Part shown: piece after piece, positions 52,834-62,159 of the stretch
Layout: each line of letters opens with the position of its first letter
Position numbering within the stretch: position 1 is the first letter of the stretch
The notes under the pieces: generated by a model
The model's database searches: none
Seen by the model: only the letters and a program-made list of their open reading frames with translations
What the model was told of the DNA's origin: nothing
Position numbers and translations under genes: made by a program
Assembly (NCBI RefSeq): GCF_047372505.1
Contig: NZ_JBKBEU010000001.1
Location: 1,178,001-1,242,000, forward strand
Direction: 5' to 3'
DNA from: Phaeobacter cretensis
GTDB taxonomy: Bacteria > Pseudomonadota > Alphaproteobacteria > Rhodobacterales > Rhodobacteraceae
DNA: 64,000 nucleotides

Positions 52834-53601
52834 ATGGATATTCGCCTGTCACAGGTGGGTCACGCCTATGAAGATGTAGAAGTCTTGCACGACATCACTC
52901 TGGACATTCCCAGTGGTAAAATCGTTTGCATTGTCGGTCCTTCTGGCTGTGGAAAGTCCACTTTGTTGCGATTTATCGGCGGGCTGGAACGACCAGCTCG
53001 GGGCGAGATCTTGCAGGTCGGGCAGCCCTCCAAAGATTGCCTGAACCCGCTCACTTATGTGTTTCAGGACTTTGCCCTGCTGCCCTGGCGCACGGTTCGC
53101 GGCAATATCAGCCTGGTCCTAGAGGATCACGGCATTCGTGGTGCCGCGGCTGCACGGATCATCAAGGATGTTCTGGCACGCACCAAATTGAGCGAGTTTG
53201 CAGACGCCCTTCCAAAACAGCTGTCGGGTGGAATGAAGCAGCGTGTGGCGATTGCCCGCGCTCTGGCCGTGAACCCAGCCGTGATGCTGATGGACGAGCC
53301 TTTGTCGGCGTTAGATAGCCAAACCCGTGAATTATTGATGGACGATCTCGTGGCGCTGTGGACACGCACGCCATTTACCGCCGTCTACGTGACCCACAAT
53401 CTGGCTGAGGCAGTGCGACTGGGCCACCAAATCGTGGTGCTGTCACGCCGTCCCGGCAAGATCCGCGAGATCGTTCATCTGGAGACACCGCTGGCCGAAC
53501 GGGCATTCGGTGACGTCGATCTTGAGCAGAAACAGAAATATCTATGGCAGCTAATGCGTGATGAGGCGCGCGCGGCAGATGCGGAGCTAATGAATGTCTG
53601 A
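52834..53601 (+). CDS. NitT/TauT-type ABC transporter ATP-binding protein
   Basis: ATPase of the SsuB/TauB family, 255 residues. Walker A is VGPSGCGKSTLL near residue 35, Q-loop YVFQDFALLPWRTV, signature LSGGMKQRVAIARALA, Walker B VMLMDEPLSALD and switch His YVTHNLAEAVRLG. The LLPWRTV stretch is characteristic of this family. Its 3' end overlaps the permease start by 8 bases, and GGAG precedes the ATG. Confidence 0.93.
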   Translation: MDIRLSQVGHAYEDVEVLHDITLDIPSGKIVCIVGPSGCGKSTLLRFIGGLERPARGEILQVGQPSKDCLNPLTYVFQDFALLPWRTVRGNISLVLEDHGIRGAAAARIIKDVLARTKLSEFADALPKQLSGGMKQRVAIARALAVNPAVMLMDEPLSALDSQTRELLMDDLVALWTRTPFTAVYVTHNLAEAVRLGHQIVVLSRRPGKIREIVHLETPLAERAFGDVDLEQKQKYLWQLMRDEARAADAELMNV

Positions 53602-54445
53602 CCCGCAGATGGCAGAAGACCTACCCAAGGTCGCACCTAAGAGACCGCACCAACACGCGGCCGTACGACCGGTCCAGTTTCGCGGAGGCGGCTTTGCCCC
53701 GCGTGGCGCTCGCTGGGTGGGTATATTGATCTTTGTATTGCTGATCACCCTTGCCGAGCTGGGCTCCCGTCAGGGCTGGATTTCCAAACTCACCCTGCCC
53801 CGGCCCTACGATGTGCTTGCGACATTGACGGAGCTTTATGCCTCGGGTCTGTTGTGGACCCATGTAAGCGTTTCGTTGTCACGCCTGATCGTTGGAGCGG
53901 CCTTGGGTGCCAGTGTTGGCATCGGCGTTGGACTAATAATCGGGCTGTTCTCGTATGTGCGCGCAGGACTTGTGCCCCTTGTGGCGGCCCTATTCCCAAT
54001 TCCCAAGATCGCGCTTTTGCCGCTGTTTGTCATCTGGTTCGGTATTGACGAAGCATCTAAATACGCACTGATTGCATTTGGCACCTTCACCCCCACCGTG
54101 GTGGCTACCTATGGCGCGGTGGACAATGTCGACCGCACGCTGATCCGCATGGGGCAGAGTTTTAACCTGTCGTGGCTTTCGATCGTGCGCAAAATCGTGC
54201 TGCCGGGGGCCATGCCCGGCATCCTGTCCGGGCTGCGCATCAGCCTGGCGATAGCCATCATCCTGCTGGTTGCCGCCGAAATGCTGGGCGCGGAACATGG
54301 TATTGGCGCTTATATACTTGAAGCCGGATCGCTTTACGATCTGGAGCGCCTGTTTGCTGGTGTGGCCATTTTGTCGATCTTAGGCGTGCTCGTCAGCAGC
54401 CTGATCGGATTGGTCGAGCGTCACGTGCTGCGCTGGCGCGGGTAA
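53594..54445 (+). CDS. NitT/TauT-type ABC transporter permease
   Basis: Membrane subunit of the SsuC/TauC family, 283 residues with six hydrophobic segments from about residue 37 (WVGILIFVLLITLAELG). The ATPase-docking loop reads DRTLIRMGQSFNLSWLSIVRKIVLPGAMPGI. Conserved parts are ALFPIPKIALLPLFVIWFG and LRISLAIAIILLVAAEML. It overlaps the ATPase gene by 8 bases. The N-terminal 35 residues are polar and rich in Pro and His, longer than in TauC. It ends the operon. Confidence 0.92.
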   Translation: MSDPQMAEDLPKVAPKRPHQHAAVRPVQFRGGGFAPRGARWVGILIFVLLITLAELGSRQGWISKLTLPRPYDVLATLTELYASGLLWTHVSVSLSRLIVGAALGASVGIGVGLIIGLFSYVRAGLVPLVAALFPIPKIALLPLFVIWFGIDEASKYALIAFGTFTPTVVATYGAVDNVDRTLIRMGQSFNLSWLSIVRKIVLPGAMPGILSGLRISLAIAIILLVAAEMLGAEHGIGAYILEAGSLYDLERLFAGVAILSILGVLVSSLIGLVERHVLRWRG

Positions 54446-54761
54446 AGCCGCACCCAATTCAAAATGAGTCGCCAAACCGGGACAAACTGCCCGTATTGGC
54501 GGCAAAACCGCTCAATAAACTCAAAAGCGCGGCAATCTGCACCCTACAAAGACGATGCCGGCAATTGCGCCCGCGCGCGACCTGATTTACACGGGGGCCA
54601 TATGAATGGCTGTTGTCCTTGCGGGCTGCCGGTTTGTCAGGCCAAATCTGACCACTATGACCGCCTGCCGCATCCTCACTGGACTGCAGCAACCCGTCCA
54701 TCTGGTGCAGCAACGACCGCTCACCCAAGTTTCCGATATCGCTGAAAAAAGGTTGTGGAAT
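54446..54761. other. Intergenic region upstream of icd; nothing definite
   Basis: About 315 bases between the permease stop and icd. Frames extend upstream of icd but have no ribosome site or family match. A promoter for icd is expected, but I could not place it with confidence. Confidence 0.45.
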
Positions 54762-56978
54762 ATGGCAGAAAATTCGACCCCCGACATTTTGTATACCATC
54801 GTAGACGAAGCCCCTGAGTTGGCCAGCGCCTCTCTGTTGCCAATCATCCGCAGCTTTGCGGATGCGGCGGGCGTCTCTGTCGGGACCAAGGACATCTCGC
54901 TGGCAGGCCGCATTCTTGCGACCTTCCCAGAAACGTTGAGTGACGCACAGCGTCAGAGCAATGATCTGGCGGAACTGGGCCAGCTGGTAAAAACGCCAGA
55001 AGCCAATGTCATCAAGCTGCCGAATATCTCGGCCTCTGTGCCCCAACTGACGGATGCGATTGCCGAACTGCAGGAGCAGGGTTTTGGCATTCCCGACTAT
55101 CCGGCAGATCCCACCACCGATGCGGAAAAAGAAACTCGCGCGCGCTACGACACCATCAAAGGTTCCGCCGTGAACCCGGTACTGCGCGAAGGTAACTCCG
55201 ACCGGCGCGCCGCGCGCGCGGTTAAGAACTTTGCCCAGAAAAACCCGCACTCGATGGGCAAATGGTCCGCCGACAGCAAGACCAAAGTATCTTCAATGCC
55301 TGGCAATGATTTCTACGCCAACGAAGTGTCGGCCACCATTTCTGCCGCTCAGGCCGGTGATGCGAAGATCGAATTTGTAGCCAAGGATGGCACAGTCAGC
55401 GCGTTGAAAGACTGCTGGCCGCTGGAAGAAGGCACCGTAGCCGATGCGACCTTCATGTCCGCAAAGGCTCTGTCGTCCTTCCTGATGGGTGCCATTGAAG
55501 ATACCAAATCCGACGGCACCATGTTCTCGCTGCACATGAAAGCCACCATGATGAAGGTCTCTGACCCAATCATCTTTGGTCACGCGGTAAAAGCATGGCT
55601 TGGTCCGGTTTGGAATAAATTTGGTGCTGAAATCGAAGCTGCCGGTGGCTCTGCCAACTCCGGTCTCGGCGCGGTCCTTGCAACCATCGACGGCCTTCCC
55701 AATGCCGATGCGATCAAATCCGAGATCGCCGCACTTGAGCGCCCCTCCATGTATATGGTCGACAGCGACAAGGGCATCACCAACCTGCATGTGCCGTCTG
55801 ATGTGATCATCGACGCCTCCATGCCGGCCGTAATCCGTGCGGGTGGCAAAGGCTGGGACGAAGCAGGCAACAAGGGCGACACCAACTGCGTCATACCTGA
55901 CCGCTGCTATTCCACCGTCTACGACGAAAGCATCAATTTCTTCAAAGCCAATGGTGCGCTGGATGTGACCACCGCCGGCTCCGTCGCCAACGTCGGCCTG
56001 ATGGCGCAGAAGGCTGAGGAATACGGCTCGCATCCAACCACCTTCGAAGCGCCTGCGGATGGTACCATCCGCATCGTTTTGGCCAATGGTGACACGCTGC
56101 ATTCGCATGACATTGAAGCTGGCGATATCTGGCGTTCTTGCACCGTGAAAAAGGCACCGATTGAGAACTGGATCCAGCTTGCAATGGACCGTCAGCGTCT
56201 GACCGGCTCCGAGGCAATCTTCTGGCTGGATGCAAACCGCGCCCATGACGCCGAGCTGATCAAATACGTGCAGCCCGTGCTGGACGCGGCTGGCGTGGCC
56301 GACAAATTCCAGACCATGGCACCGCGCGAAGCGACTGGACAATCGTTACAGACAATCACCGCAGGCAAGGACAGTATCGCGATCACCGGCAACGTGCTGC
56401 GCGACTACCTCACCGACCTGTTCCCGATCCTGGAATTGGGCACATCGGCCAAAATGCTGTCGATTGTGAAATTGATGAACGGCGGCGGTTTGTTTGAAAC
56501 AGGTGCAGGTGGGTCTGCGCCCAAGCACGTTCAGCAGCTTGTTGAGGAAAACCACCTGCGTTGGGACTCCATGGGCGAGTTCTGCGCGCTCGGTGAGAGC
56601 CTGAACTTCCTTGCAGACAGCAAGGGTAACGCCAAGGCAGGCGTGCTAGGTGCCGCGGCTGAGGCCGCGACGCAGGGTATTCTGGATCACAACCGGTCAC
56701 CCAGCCGCAAAGTTGGTGAGCCTGATAACCGCGCCAGCCACTATTGGTTTGCCAGGTATTGGGCAGAGGCCCTGTCGGCACAGAGCGATGACACTGAACT
56801 GGCGGCTCATTTTGCACCTATCGCAGCTGATCTGGCCGCCAAAGAAGAGGCGATCCTGTCTGAACTGGCAGCGGTCCAGGGCAAAACAGCAGATCTGGGT
56901 GGCTACTTCCATGCCGACCCGGTGAAAACCGCTGCTGTAATGCGCCCAAGCGCCACGCTGAACGGCATCATCGGCTAA
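54762..56978 (+). CDS. icd: Monomeric NADP-dependent isocitrate dehydrogenase
   Basis: Converts isocitrate to 2-oxoglutarate, CO2 and NADPH in the TCA cycle. The protein has 738 residues, the size of the monomeric (IDH-II) family and nearly twice that of the common dimeric enzyme. Family sequence is clear: IRSFADAAGVSVGTKDISLAGRI, LREGNSDRRAARAVKNFA (substrate Ser/Arg loop), FSLHMKATMMKVSDPIIFGH and PNLENE-like DHNRSPSRKVGEPDNRASHY at the end. The ATG at 54762 follows AAAGG. It stands alone with a strong terminator. NADPH from this enzyme complements that from Zwf. Confidence 0.96.
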   Translation: MAENSTPDILYTIVDEAPELASASLLPIIRSFADAAGVSVGTKDISLAGRILATFPETLSDAQRQSNDLAELGQLVKTPEANVIKLPNISASVPQLTDAIAELQEQGFGIPDYPADPTTDAEKETRARYDTIKGSAVNPVLREGNSDRRAARAVKNFAQKNPHSMGKWSADSKTKVSSMPGNDFYANEVSATISAAQAGDAKIEFVAKDGTVSALKDCWPLEEGTVADATFMSAKALSSFLMGAIEDTKSDGTMFSLHMKATMMKVSDPIIFGHAVKAWLGPVWNKFGAEIEAAGGSANSGLGAVLATIDGLPNADAIKSEIAALERPSMYMVDSDKGITNLHVPSDVIIDASMPAVIRAGGKGWDEAGNKGDTNCVIPDRCYSTVYDESINFFKANGALDVTTAGSVANVGLMAQKAEEYGSHPTTFEAPADGTIRIVLANGDTLHSHDIEAGDIWRSCTVKKAPIENWIQLAMDRQRLTGSEAIFWLDANRAHDAELIKYVQPVLDAAGVADKFQTMAPREATGQSLQTITAGKDSIAITGNVLRDYLTDLFPILELGTSAKMLSIVKLMNGGGLFETGAGGSAPKHVQQLVEENHLRWDSMGEFCALGESLNFLADSKGNAKAGVLGAAAEAATQGILDHNRSPSRKVGEPDNRASHYWFARYWAEALSAQSDDTELAAHFAPIAADLAAKEEAILSELAAVQGKTADLGGYFHADPVKTAAVMRPSATLNGIIG

Positions 56979-57022
56979 TTGCACATTCGCGCAATCAGGC
57001 TGGAGACAGCCGCTAAACAATC

Positions 57023-57052
57023 AAAAACGCCTGGGTCGCTCCGGGCGTTTTT
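57023..57052. terminator. Rho-independent terminator after icd
   Basis: AAAAACGCCTGG (57023-57034) pairs with CCGGGCGTTTTT (57041-57052) with one G-T wobble and a 6-base loop. The T run suits icd. The A run suits the convergent lysE-type gene. Confidence 0.88.
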
Positions 57053-57127
57053 CTATTCGGCCAGCAGAGTGTCAGCGCAAGCGGGCTCGCCCCTACCGCA
57101 GCCACATCGGCGCAATACGACCCGCCA

Positions 57128-57766
57128 TCACATCAACAGCATCCAAATAGCAACACCGCCAAGCAGCAGTGCGAAGCCGCGATTTAGCTGCCGTGCGCGC
57201 GCATCTCGGGCGAACTGACGCGCCAGACCCTCTCCAATCAATGTCCAAATCGAAAACGCTACGAAGTTATTGAGCGTAAAGACAAACGTAATAACGGCAA
57301 CGACACCCAACTGCCCCGTCCGCCCGAGGGCCGTGCTGTACGCATTTGCCATGGCAGCGTCCACAGGCGTCAGGAACTGGCTGAACATCACCGCGATGAT
57401 CACATAGGCTTTGGGGTTCAACACCAGCAACACAACGCCATCGCGAAACCGTGCGGGCTGTGCATGCAAATCGGACTTTGTGCCTCCGGCGCGCCACAGT
57501 TTCGATGCGATCCACACCATATAGATAACCCCGGCCAGCTTCAGCATCTGGAACAACTCGGGCGAGATCGCTTGGGCCGCCAGCGCACCACTACCGATCA
57601 GTAACGTCACCACTGCCGTCGCTATATGATAGCCTAGGGTTGCGGGAATGGTCGCACGAAACCCAAACTGCGCGCCATTGGCAGCAAAGAAGAGATTCCC
57701 CGGTCCGGGGCTGTAGGCCAACGGGAAAAGAAACACCAAAAGAGCGAGCATCATATCCAAGGTCAT
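57128..57766 (-). CDS. LysE-family amino acid/metabolite exporter
   Basis: Inner-membrane exporter of the LysE/RhtB family, about 212 residues with six hydrophobic segments. The family signature is YSPGPGNLFFAANGAQFGFRATIP near residue 20, followed by LGYHIATAVV. VLLVLNPKAYVIIAVMFSQFL holds the conserved NPK motif. The start may be 57766 (MTLDMM) or 57793 (MFAAWD). Neither has a good ribosome site, and 57766 has GGGA at fair spacing. It probably exports an amino acid, but the substrate is unknown. Confidence 0.87.
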   Translation of the reverse strand: MTLDMMLALLVFLFPLAYSPGPGNLFFAANGAQFGFRATIPATLGYHIATAVVTLLIGSGALAAQAISPELFQMLKLAGVIYMVWIASKLWRAGGTKSDLHAQPARFRDGVVLLVLNPKAYVIIAVMFSQFLTPVDAAMANAYSTALGRTGQLGVVAVITFVFTLNNFVAFSIWTLIGEGLARQFARDARARQLNRGFALLLGGVAIWMLLM

Positions 57767-57861
57767 ACCGGCGGGATCCCATGCAGCAAACATCCTTGGG
57801 TTTATCGCAGAAGCAGCCTAGCGCGCGACCCGGTTCCTGCGCAAAGGGAAGCCGAATGAAA

Positions 57862-58392
57862 TCATAGCGACTTAACCACTGCCAAGGTCGCCAGAGACGG
57901 CAGCGTCAGCACTGCTTTCGCAGCCCGCACCCGCGCCTCGTTATAATAGCCCGGCTCATGCAGGATGTTGATGGTCGCCGCCAATTCACCGCGCATCAGC
58001 ACCGGAAGATTAATGACAGATCCACAGCCCAAGTTGCCGATCAGTTTGCCATCGGGAAACACCTGGTCAATCTCCACCAGCGTGTTGGCAACGAAACACT
58101 GATGCTGGCCATGCACAATCTGGAACCAGTCGTTCATCTCAATCGGTTTGGTGCCGGATATTGGATAGTTTTCGTGGTCATCAGTGTAAGTTCGACAGGC
58201 CAGCATGGCCGCCATATCAACCGTCATAACCGTGAACAACTTAGCACCGATCGTGGCCTTGGTCAGCGTGCACAGCGCATCATAAGCGGCCTGCGCTACG
58301 GTCGCTCCAGCCAGAGCAGTCGTGAACTGGCCTAGCGCGTCTGCTGTAGCGGCGTCTTGCATCAGTTTCTGTTCGGGATCGTGTCGCGTCAT
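57862..58392 (-). CDS. Stand-alone GAF-domain protein
   Basis: A 176-residue protein that is essentially a single GAF domain (residues about 30-165). Seen are LFTVMTVDMAAMLACRTYTDD, HQCFVANTLVEIDQVFPDGKLIGNLGCGSVINLPV and GELAATINILHEPGYYNEARV. GAF domains bind small ligands. Without an attached output domain it may be a sensor or ligand-binding enzyme. Four cysteines are present. The ATG at 58392 has GAGGA upstream. It is 80 bases past the end of the peptide-type ABC transporter operon on the same strand and may be its last gene. Confidence 0.75.
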   Translation of the reverse strand: MTRHDPEQKLMQDAATADALGQFTTALAGATVAQAAYDALCTLTKATIGAKLFTVMTVDMAAMLACRTYTDDHENYPISGTKPIEMNDWFQIVHGQHQCFVANTLVEIDQVFPDGKLIGNLGCGSVINLPVLMRGELAATINILHEPGYYNEARVRAAKAVLTLPSLATLAVVKSL

Positions 58393-58472
58393 CGGGTCCT
58401 CAATCAAAATGTCACAATAGGCGTCATAGCGACATCCGCCGCATGGCCCTGTCAAATTTCTTACTAGCTTGG

Positions 58473-59210
58473 CTAATCTGCTCCGCCGCTGGCAGCATAG
58501 AGCTGTTGCGCATAAGGATCGCTAAACCGCCCATCATGCAATGCATCTGCTGGCGCGATTTCGACAATGTAGCCTTTGTTCATTACAGCCATGCGGTCGC
58601 ACATAAAGCTGACCACCGGCAGATTATGGGTCACCATCAGATAGGTCAGCCCCTGCGCACGCCGCAGTGTTTTCAGCAGATTGAGAATCTCGGCCTGTAC
58701 TGAGACATCTAATGCCGACGTCGGCTCATCTAGCAGTAACACCTTGGGATTGAGCATCAAGGCCCGCGCGATCGCGACACGCTGACGCTGACCACCGGAA
58801 AGCTGATGTGGATAGCGAAAGCGGAACCGCTGATCGAGCCCGACCGCTGCCAGCATTTCTGCCACGCGACCGTCACGCGCACCAATTCCATGCACCCGCA
58901 AGGGCTCCCGCAGCACCCAATCGACCGGTTTGCGTGGGTGCAATGAACCGTAAGGATCCTGGAACACCATCTGGCAGCTACGCGAAAACGCCCTATCAAT
59001 GCCGTGGCTGCGCGGCTGTCCGAGAACTGACATCTCGCCCGTCCAATCCGGCGCAAGCCCGGCAATCGCCTTCAAAACGGTGGATTTTCCAGAGCCACTT
59101 TCCCCAACGAGAGCAAAGCTCTCGCCTTCCGCAACATCAAAGCTAACGCCCTGCACGACCTTGGTATCCCCGTAGGAGATATCGAGGGATTTCAGAGAGA
59201 TCGCCGTCAT
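58473..59210 (-). CDS. Peptide-type ABC transporter ATP-binding protein (DppF/OppF type)
   Basis: Second ATPase of a dipeptide/oligopeptide or nickel-type importer, 245 residues. Walker A VGESGSGKSTVLK, Q-loop VFQDPYGSLHPRKPV, signature LSGGQRQRVAIARAL, Walker B VLLLDEPTSALDVS and switch His VTHNLPVVSF. It is shorter than E. coli DppF because the C-terminal oligopeptide-type Cys-rich tail is nearly absent. The ATG at 59210 overlaps the previous gene's stop (ATGA) and has GGAG at good spacing. An ATG at 59222 is an alternative. Confidence 0.9.
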   Translation of the reverse strand: MTAISLKSLDISYGDTKVVQGVSFDVAEGESFALVGESGSGKSTVLKAIAGLAPDWTGEMSVLGQPRSHGIDRAFSRSCQMVFQDPYGSLHPRKPVDWVLREPLRVHGIGARDGRVAEMLAAVGLDQRFRFRYPHQLSGGQRQRVAIARALMLNPKVLLLDEPTSALDVSVQAEILNLLKTLRRAQGLTYLMVTHNLPVVSFMCDRMAVMNKGYIVEIAPADALHDGRFSDPYAQQLYAASGGAD

Positions 59211-60052
59211 GTTCTGCTCCAACTTTGACGGTCAAGCACAGGCAGTGTGTCTCGGATTTCCTTCATCTGAGGCACCGCTGCCAGCAACCCTTGGGTATAG
59301 GGATGGCTGGCTTTGTGCAGATCACCCGCGGCACAGCTTTCCACCACCTGACCACCGTTCATCACCATGATCCGGTCGCAATAGCGTGCAACCAGATTGA
59401 GATCGTGACTGATCAAGATCAGCCCCATCCCCTTGGCACGGACCAACTCATCAATCAGGTCCAGCACCTGAGCCTGCACCGATACGTCAAGCGCTGAGGT
59501 CGGCTCATCCGCGATCAGCAGATCCGGACGCGGGATAAGCATCATGGCGATCATTACCCGCTGCCCCATGCCACCGGACACCTGATGCGGATACATCCGA
59601 GCGACCGCCTTAGGATCATTGATGCGCACGGCGCCCAGCATATCCAACACGCGAGCGTTCGTATCGCGTCGGCTGAGCCGTTCATGGACATCCAGCGACT
59701 CGGCGATCTGCGCCCCGATGGTCATCACCGGATTTAACGAGAACTTGGGGTCCTGCATGATCATCGAAATACGAGCGCCGCGTATGCCCCGCATCTGGCG
59801 GTCGTTCAGGCCTTGTAGATCCTGTCCTTCCAGCGCCAGTTTGTCAGCGGCCATCTGTCCGGGATTGCGGATCAGTCGCAATATGGCGCGGCCAGTCATG
59901 GATTTGCCTGATCCACTCTCTCCCACGATACCCAACCGCTCACGCCCAAGGGTAAAGCTCAGCCCTTTGACCACCTCGACCCGGCCCTTTGGGGTCGGGT
60001 AACTGACGCGGAGGTTATCGACCTCCAGCAATGGCGCGGCGGCATGGTTCAT
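59207..60052 (-). CDS. Peptide-type ABC transporter ATP-binding protein (DppD/OppD type)
   Basis: First ATPase of the importer, 281 residues. Walker A IVGESGSGKSMTGRAIL, Q-loop IMQDPKFSLNPVMTIG, signature VSGGMGQRVMIAMML (slightly unusual), Walker B LLIADEPTSALDVS and ILISHDLNLVARYCD. The end is VESCAAGDLHKASHPYTQGLLAA, part of the oligo_HPY domain. The ATG at 60052 overlaps the permease stop (ATGA at 60049-60052). The frame is open 130 codons upstream but reads through the permease gene. Confidence 0.9.
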   Translation of the reverse strand: MNHAAAPLLEVDNLRVSYPTPKGRVEVVKGLSFTLGRERLGIVGESGSGKSMTGRAILRLIRNPGQMAADKLALEGQDLQGLNDRQMRGIRGARISMIMQDPKFSLNPVMTIGAQIAESLDVHERLSRRDTNARVLDMLGAVRINDPKAVARMYPHQVSGGMGQRVMIAMMLIPRPDLLIADEPTSALDVSVQAQVLDLIDELVRAKGMGLILISHDLNLVARYCDRIMVMNGGQVVESCAAGDLHKASHPYTQGLLAAVPQMKEIRDTLPVLDRQSWSRT

Positions 60053-60951
60053 GACTTGCCCCCCTGCTTCGGGTCCAGTACATCGCGCAACCCATCGCCG
60101 AGAAAGCAAAAACCAAGGCTGACCAAAATGATTGCAATGCCTGGCATGGTCGCGACCCACCATTGATCCAGAATAAACACCCGTCCACGTGAAATCATCG
60201 CGCCCCATTCCGGTAAGGGCGGCTGCGCGCCGAGGCCCAGAAACCCAAGGCCCGCCGCTGTCAGGATGATACCTGCCATATCCAGTGTCACCCGTACGAT
60301 CATCGAGGACGTACACAACGGCAGCACATGTTGCAGAATGATGCGAGAGTGCGAAGCGCCCAGCAGACGGGTCGCCGCGATGAACTCTGCATTGCGAAAC
60401 GTCAGTGTTTCGGCTCGCGCGATACGGGCATAGGCGGGCCATGCGGTGATAGCGATGGCAATGATCGCATTTTCGATCCCTGGCCCAAGGGCAGCAACGA
60501 AGGCCAATGCCAGGATCAACTTGGGCATCGAAAGAAATACATCGGTCACCCCCATCAGGACCCGGTCAATCCAGCCACCGAAGTAGCCCGATATTGCACC
60601 AATGATAAGACCAAGTGGCGCAGAGATTACTGCCACCAATGCCACGATCATCAACGTAATCCGCGCGCCGTAGACCACACGGGAGAAGATATCACGCCCC
60701 AACTCATCCGTGCCCATCCAATGTGCAGCAGACGGCGGCAAGAGGCGGGCCGGAAGGTCCTGCCCGATCGGACTATGTGGTGCGACCCAGGGGGCAAGCG
60801 CGGCTGCGAGGATCAGCATGGCAATGATCACTGTACCCACGACTGCCAGCGGATTGCGCATCAGCGCAACAAGCATACGATAGGCCCGTACCGCAGTGGC
60901 CTGAGTTCTTGTGGCCGGGGAGTCGTCCAGCAACCAGTCACGGCTCGACAT
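60049..60951 (-). CDS. Peptide-type ABC transporter permease (DppC/OppC type)
   Basis: Membrane subunit, 300 residues with about six segments from residue 35 (LAVVGTVIIAMLILAAALAPWVAP). Landmarks are HWMGTDELGRDIFSRVVYGARITL, the family's first loop, and RNAEFIAATRLLGASHSRIILQHVLP, the EAA loop. ATG at 60951 has AGGAG six bases upstream. A GTG one codon earlier overlaps the previous stop. Confidence 0.92.
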   Translation of the reverse strand: MSSRDWLLDDSPATRTQATAVRAYRMLVALMRNPLAVVGTVIIAMLILAAALAPWVAPHSPIGQDLPARLLPPSAAHWMGTDELGRDIFSRVVYGARITLMIVALVAVISAPLGLIIGAISGYFGGWIDRVLMGVTDVFLSMPKLILALAFVAALGPGIENAIIAIAITAWPAYARIARAETLTFRNAEFIAATRLLGASHSRIILQHVLPLCTSSMIVRVTLDMAGIILTAAGLGFLGLGAQPPLPEWGAMISRGRVFILDQWWVATMPGIAIILVSLGFCFLGDGLRDVLDPKQGGKS

Positions 60952-60953
60952 CA

Positions 60954-61994
60954 CTAGCTCCTTGGGTCGAGAACCCGGTAAAGCACATCCGAGATCTTGT
61001 TGATGAAGATGAACACTGCACCGATTACCAGCGTGGAACCCAGCACCGCATTCATATCGGCATTCAGCAGCGCAACAGTAAGGTAATTACCGATACCCGG
61101 CCAACTGAAGACGGTTTCGATCATCACCGAGCCTTCCAGCAGAGCCGCATAGGACAGTCCAATTACGGTGATCAATGGCACCCGAATTGGCTTGAACCCG
61201 TGCACCCAGATCACCTTCCATTCCGGCACGCCTTTGACGCGGGCTGTGGTGATAAACTCCTGACTAAGCTGGTCCAGCATGAAACTGCGGGTCATGCGCG
61301 CGATATAGGCAAGACTGAAAAAACCGAGGATGACTGCTGGCAGCACCAAATGCGACAACGCATTCCAGAACACCTCAGTATCGCCGACCAATAAGCTGTC
61401 GACCAACAGCAAACCAGTTATCGGGTCAATCAACCCGTCATAGAAGATATCAACTCGCCCTGGCCCCGCAACCCAGCCCAGTCCCGCATAAAATACGGCC
61501 AGCCCAACCAAACCCAACCAGAAGGCTGGCACTGAATACCCAAGCAGGGCAAAAACGCGGATAACCTGGTCAACCCAGGTGCCCTGCCGCGCGGCAGCAC
61601 AGACCCCCATCGGAACGCCCAGAGCCACTCCAATCAGTATACCCAGTGTGGCCATCTCTAGCGTTGCCGGAAACACCCTTGCAAGATCAGAAGTAACGGG
61701 CCGGTTGGTAGAAACAGAGCGCCCCAAGTCTCCTTGAAACACGTCTCCGACATAAGAGAAAAACTGGACCACCAGTGAGTGATCAAGGCCCATGGCAATC
61801 CGCGCCGCTTCATATTGCTCCTGTGTGGCGCGATCCCCCACGACCGAGAGAACCGGATCAATCGGCACCACTCGACCAATGAAAAATGTGATCGACAGCA
61901 GGCCGAGAAAAGTCAGCGTTGTCACCAGAACAAAACCCGCAACCCCCTGCGTAAAAAGCAGAATTACACGTCCCGTTTTTGATGTGCTGGTCAA
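60954..61994 (-). CDS. Peptide-type ABC transporter permease (DppB/OppB type)
   Basis: First membrane subunit, about 346 residues. It has a membrane segment at the N-terminus (GVAGFVLVTTLTFLGLLSITFFIG), then RVVPIDPVLSVVGD, the DppB extracellular loop, and YIARMTRSFMLDQLSQEFITTARVKG, the EAA loop. I chose the TTG at 61994, preceded by GGAGGG, because an ATG at 62108 would start inside the palindrome at 62087-62105 and add 38 unusual residues. It is the first gene of the operon and divergent from the XRE-cupin gene. Confidence 0.85.
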   Translation of the reverse strand: MTSTSKTGRVILLFTQGVAGFVLVTTLTFLGLLSITFFIGRVVPIDPVLSVVGDRATQEQYEAARIAMGLDHSLVVQFFSYVGDVFQGDLGRSVSTNRPVTSDLARVFPATLEMATLGILIGVALGVPMGVCAAARQGTWVDQVIRVFALLGYSVPAFWLGLVGLAVFYAGLGWVAGPGRVDIFYDGLIDPITGLLLVDSLLVGDTEVFWNALSHLVLPAVILGFFSLAYIARMTRSFMLDQLSQEFITTARVKGVPEWKVIWVHGFKPIRVPLITVIGLSYAALLEGSVMIETVFSWPGIGNYLTVALLNADMNAVLGSTLVIGAVFIFINKISDVLYRVLDPRS

Positions 61995-62078
61995 GATATC
62001 CTGCCCTCCACATGGCCGTGACACACGACGCAGCGCCGCCGGAATACCGACGAATTTCCCTTCGGCATAAATATTATT

Positions 62079-62105
62079 TTTTGCAAAAGCAAAAAGTTTT
62101 TGCTT
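62079..62105. promoter_or_regulatory. Palindromes in the divergent dpp-type/xre promoter
   Basis: A perfect 19-base palindrome has arms AAGCAAAAA (62087-62095) and TTTTTGCTT (62097-62105) around one G. Next to it is TTTTGCAAAA (62079-62088), a 10-base palindrome. Both contain TTTTGC half-sites, so they look like two sites for one regulator, most likely the neighbouring XRE-cupin protein. Confidence 0.6.
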
Positions 62106-62159
62106 CACAAAAAATTTTTTTCTAAGCTAATCAGGTGATCATCATTGTGAAAGTCGTCA

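Noticed and set aside
61995..62108. 38-residue N-terminal extension of the DppB-type permease from an ATG at 62108
   Set aside because: It would begin just outside a 19-base palindrome and read through it. The extension resembles no permease N-terminus, and a TTG with a good ribosome site lies downstream.
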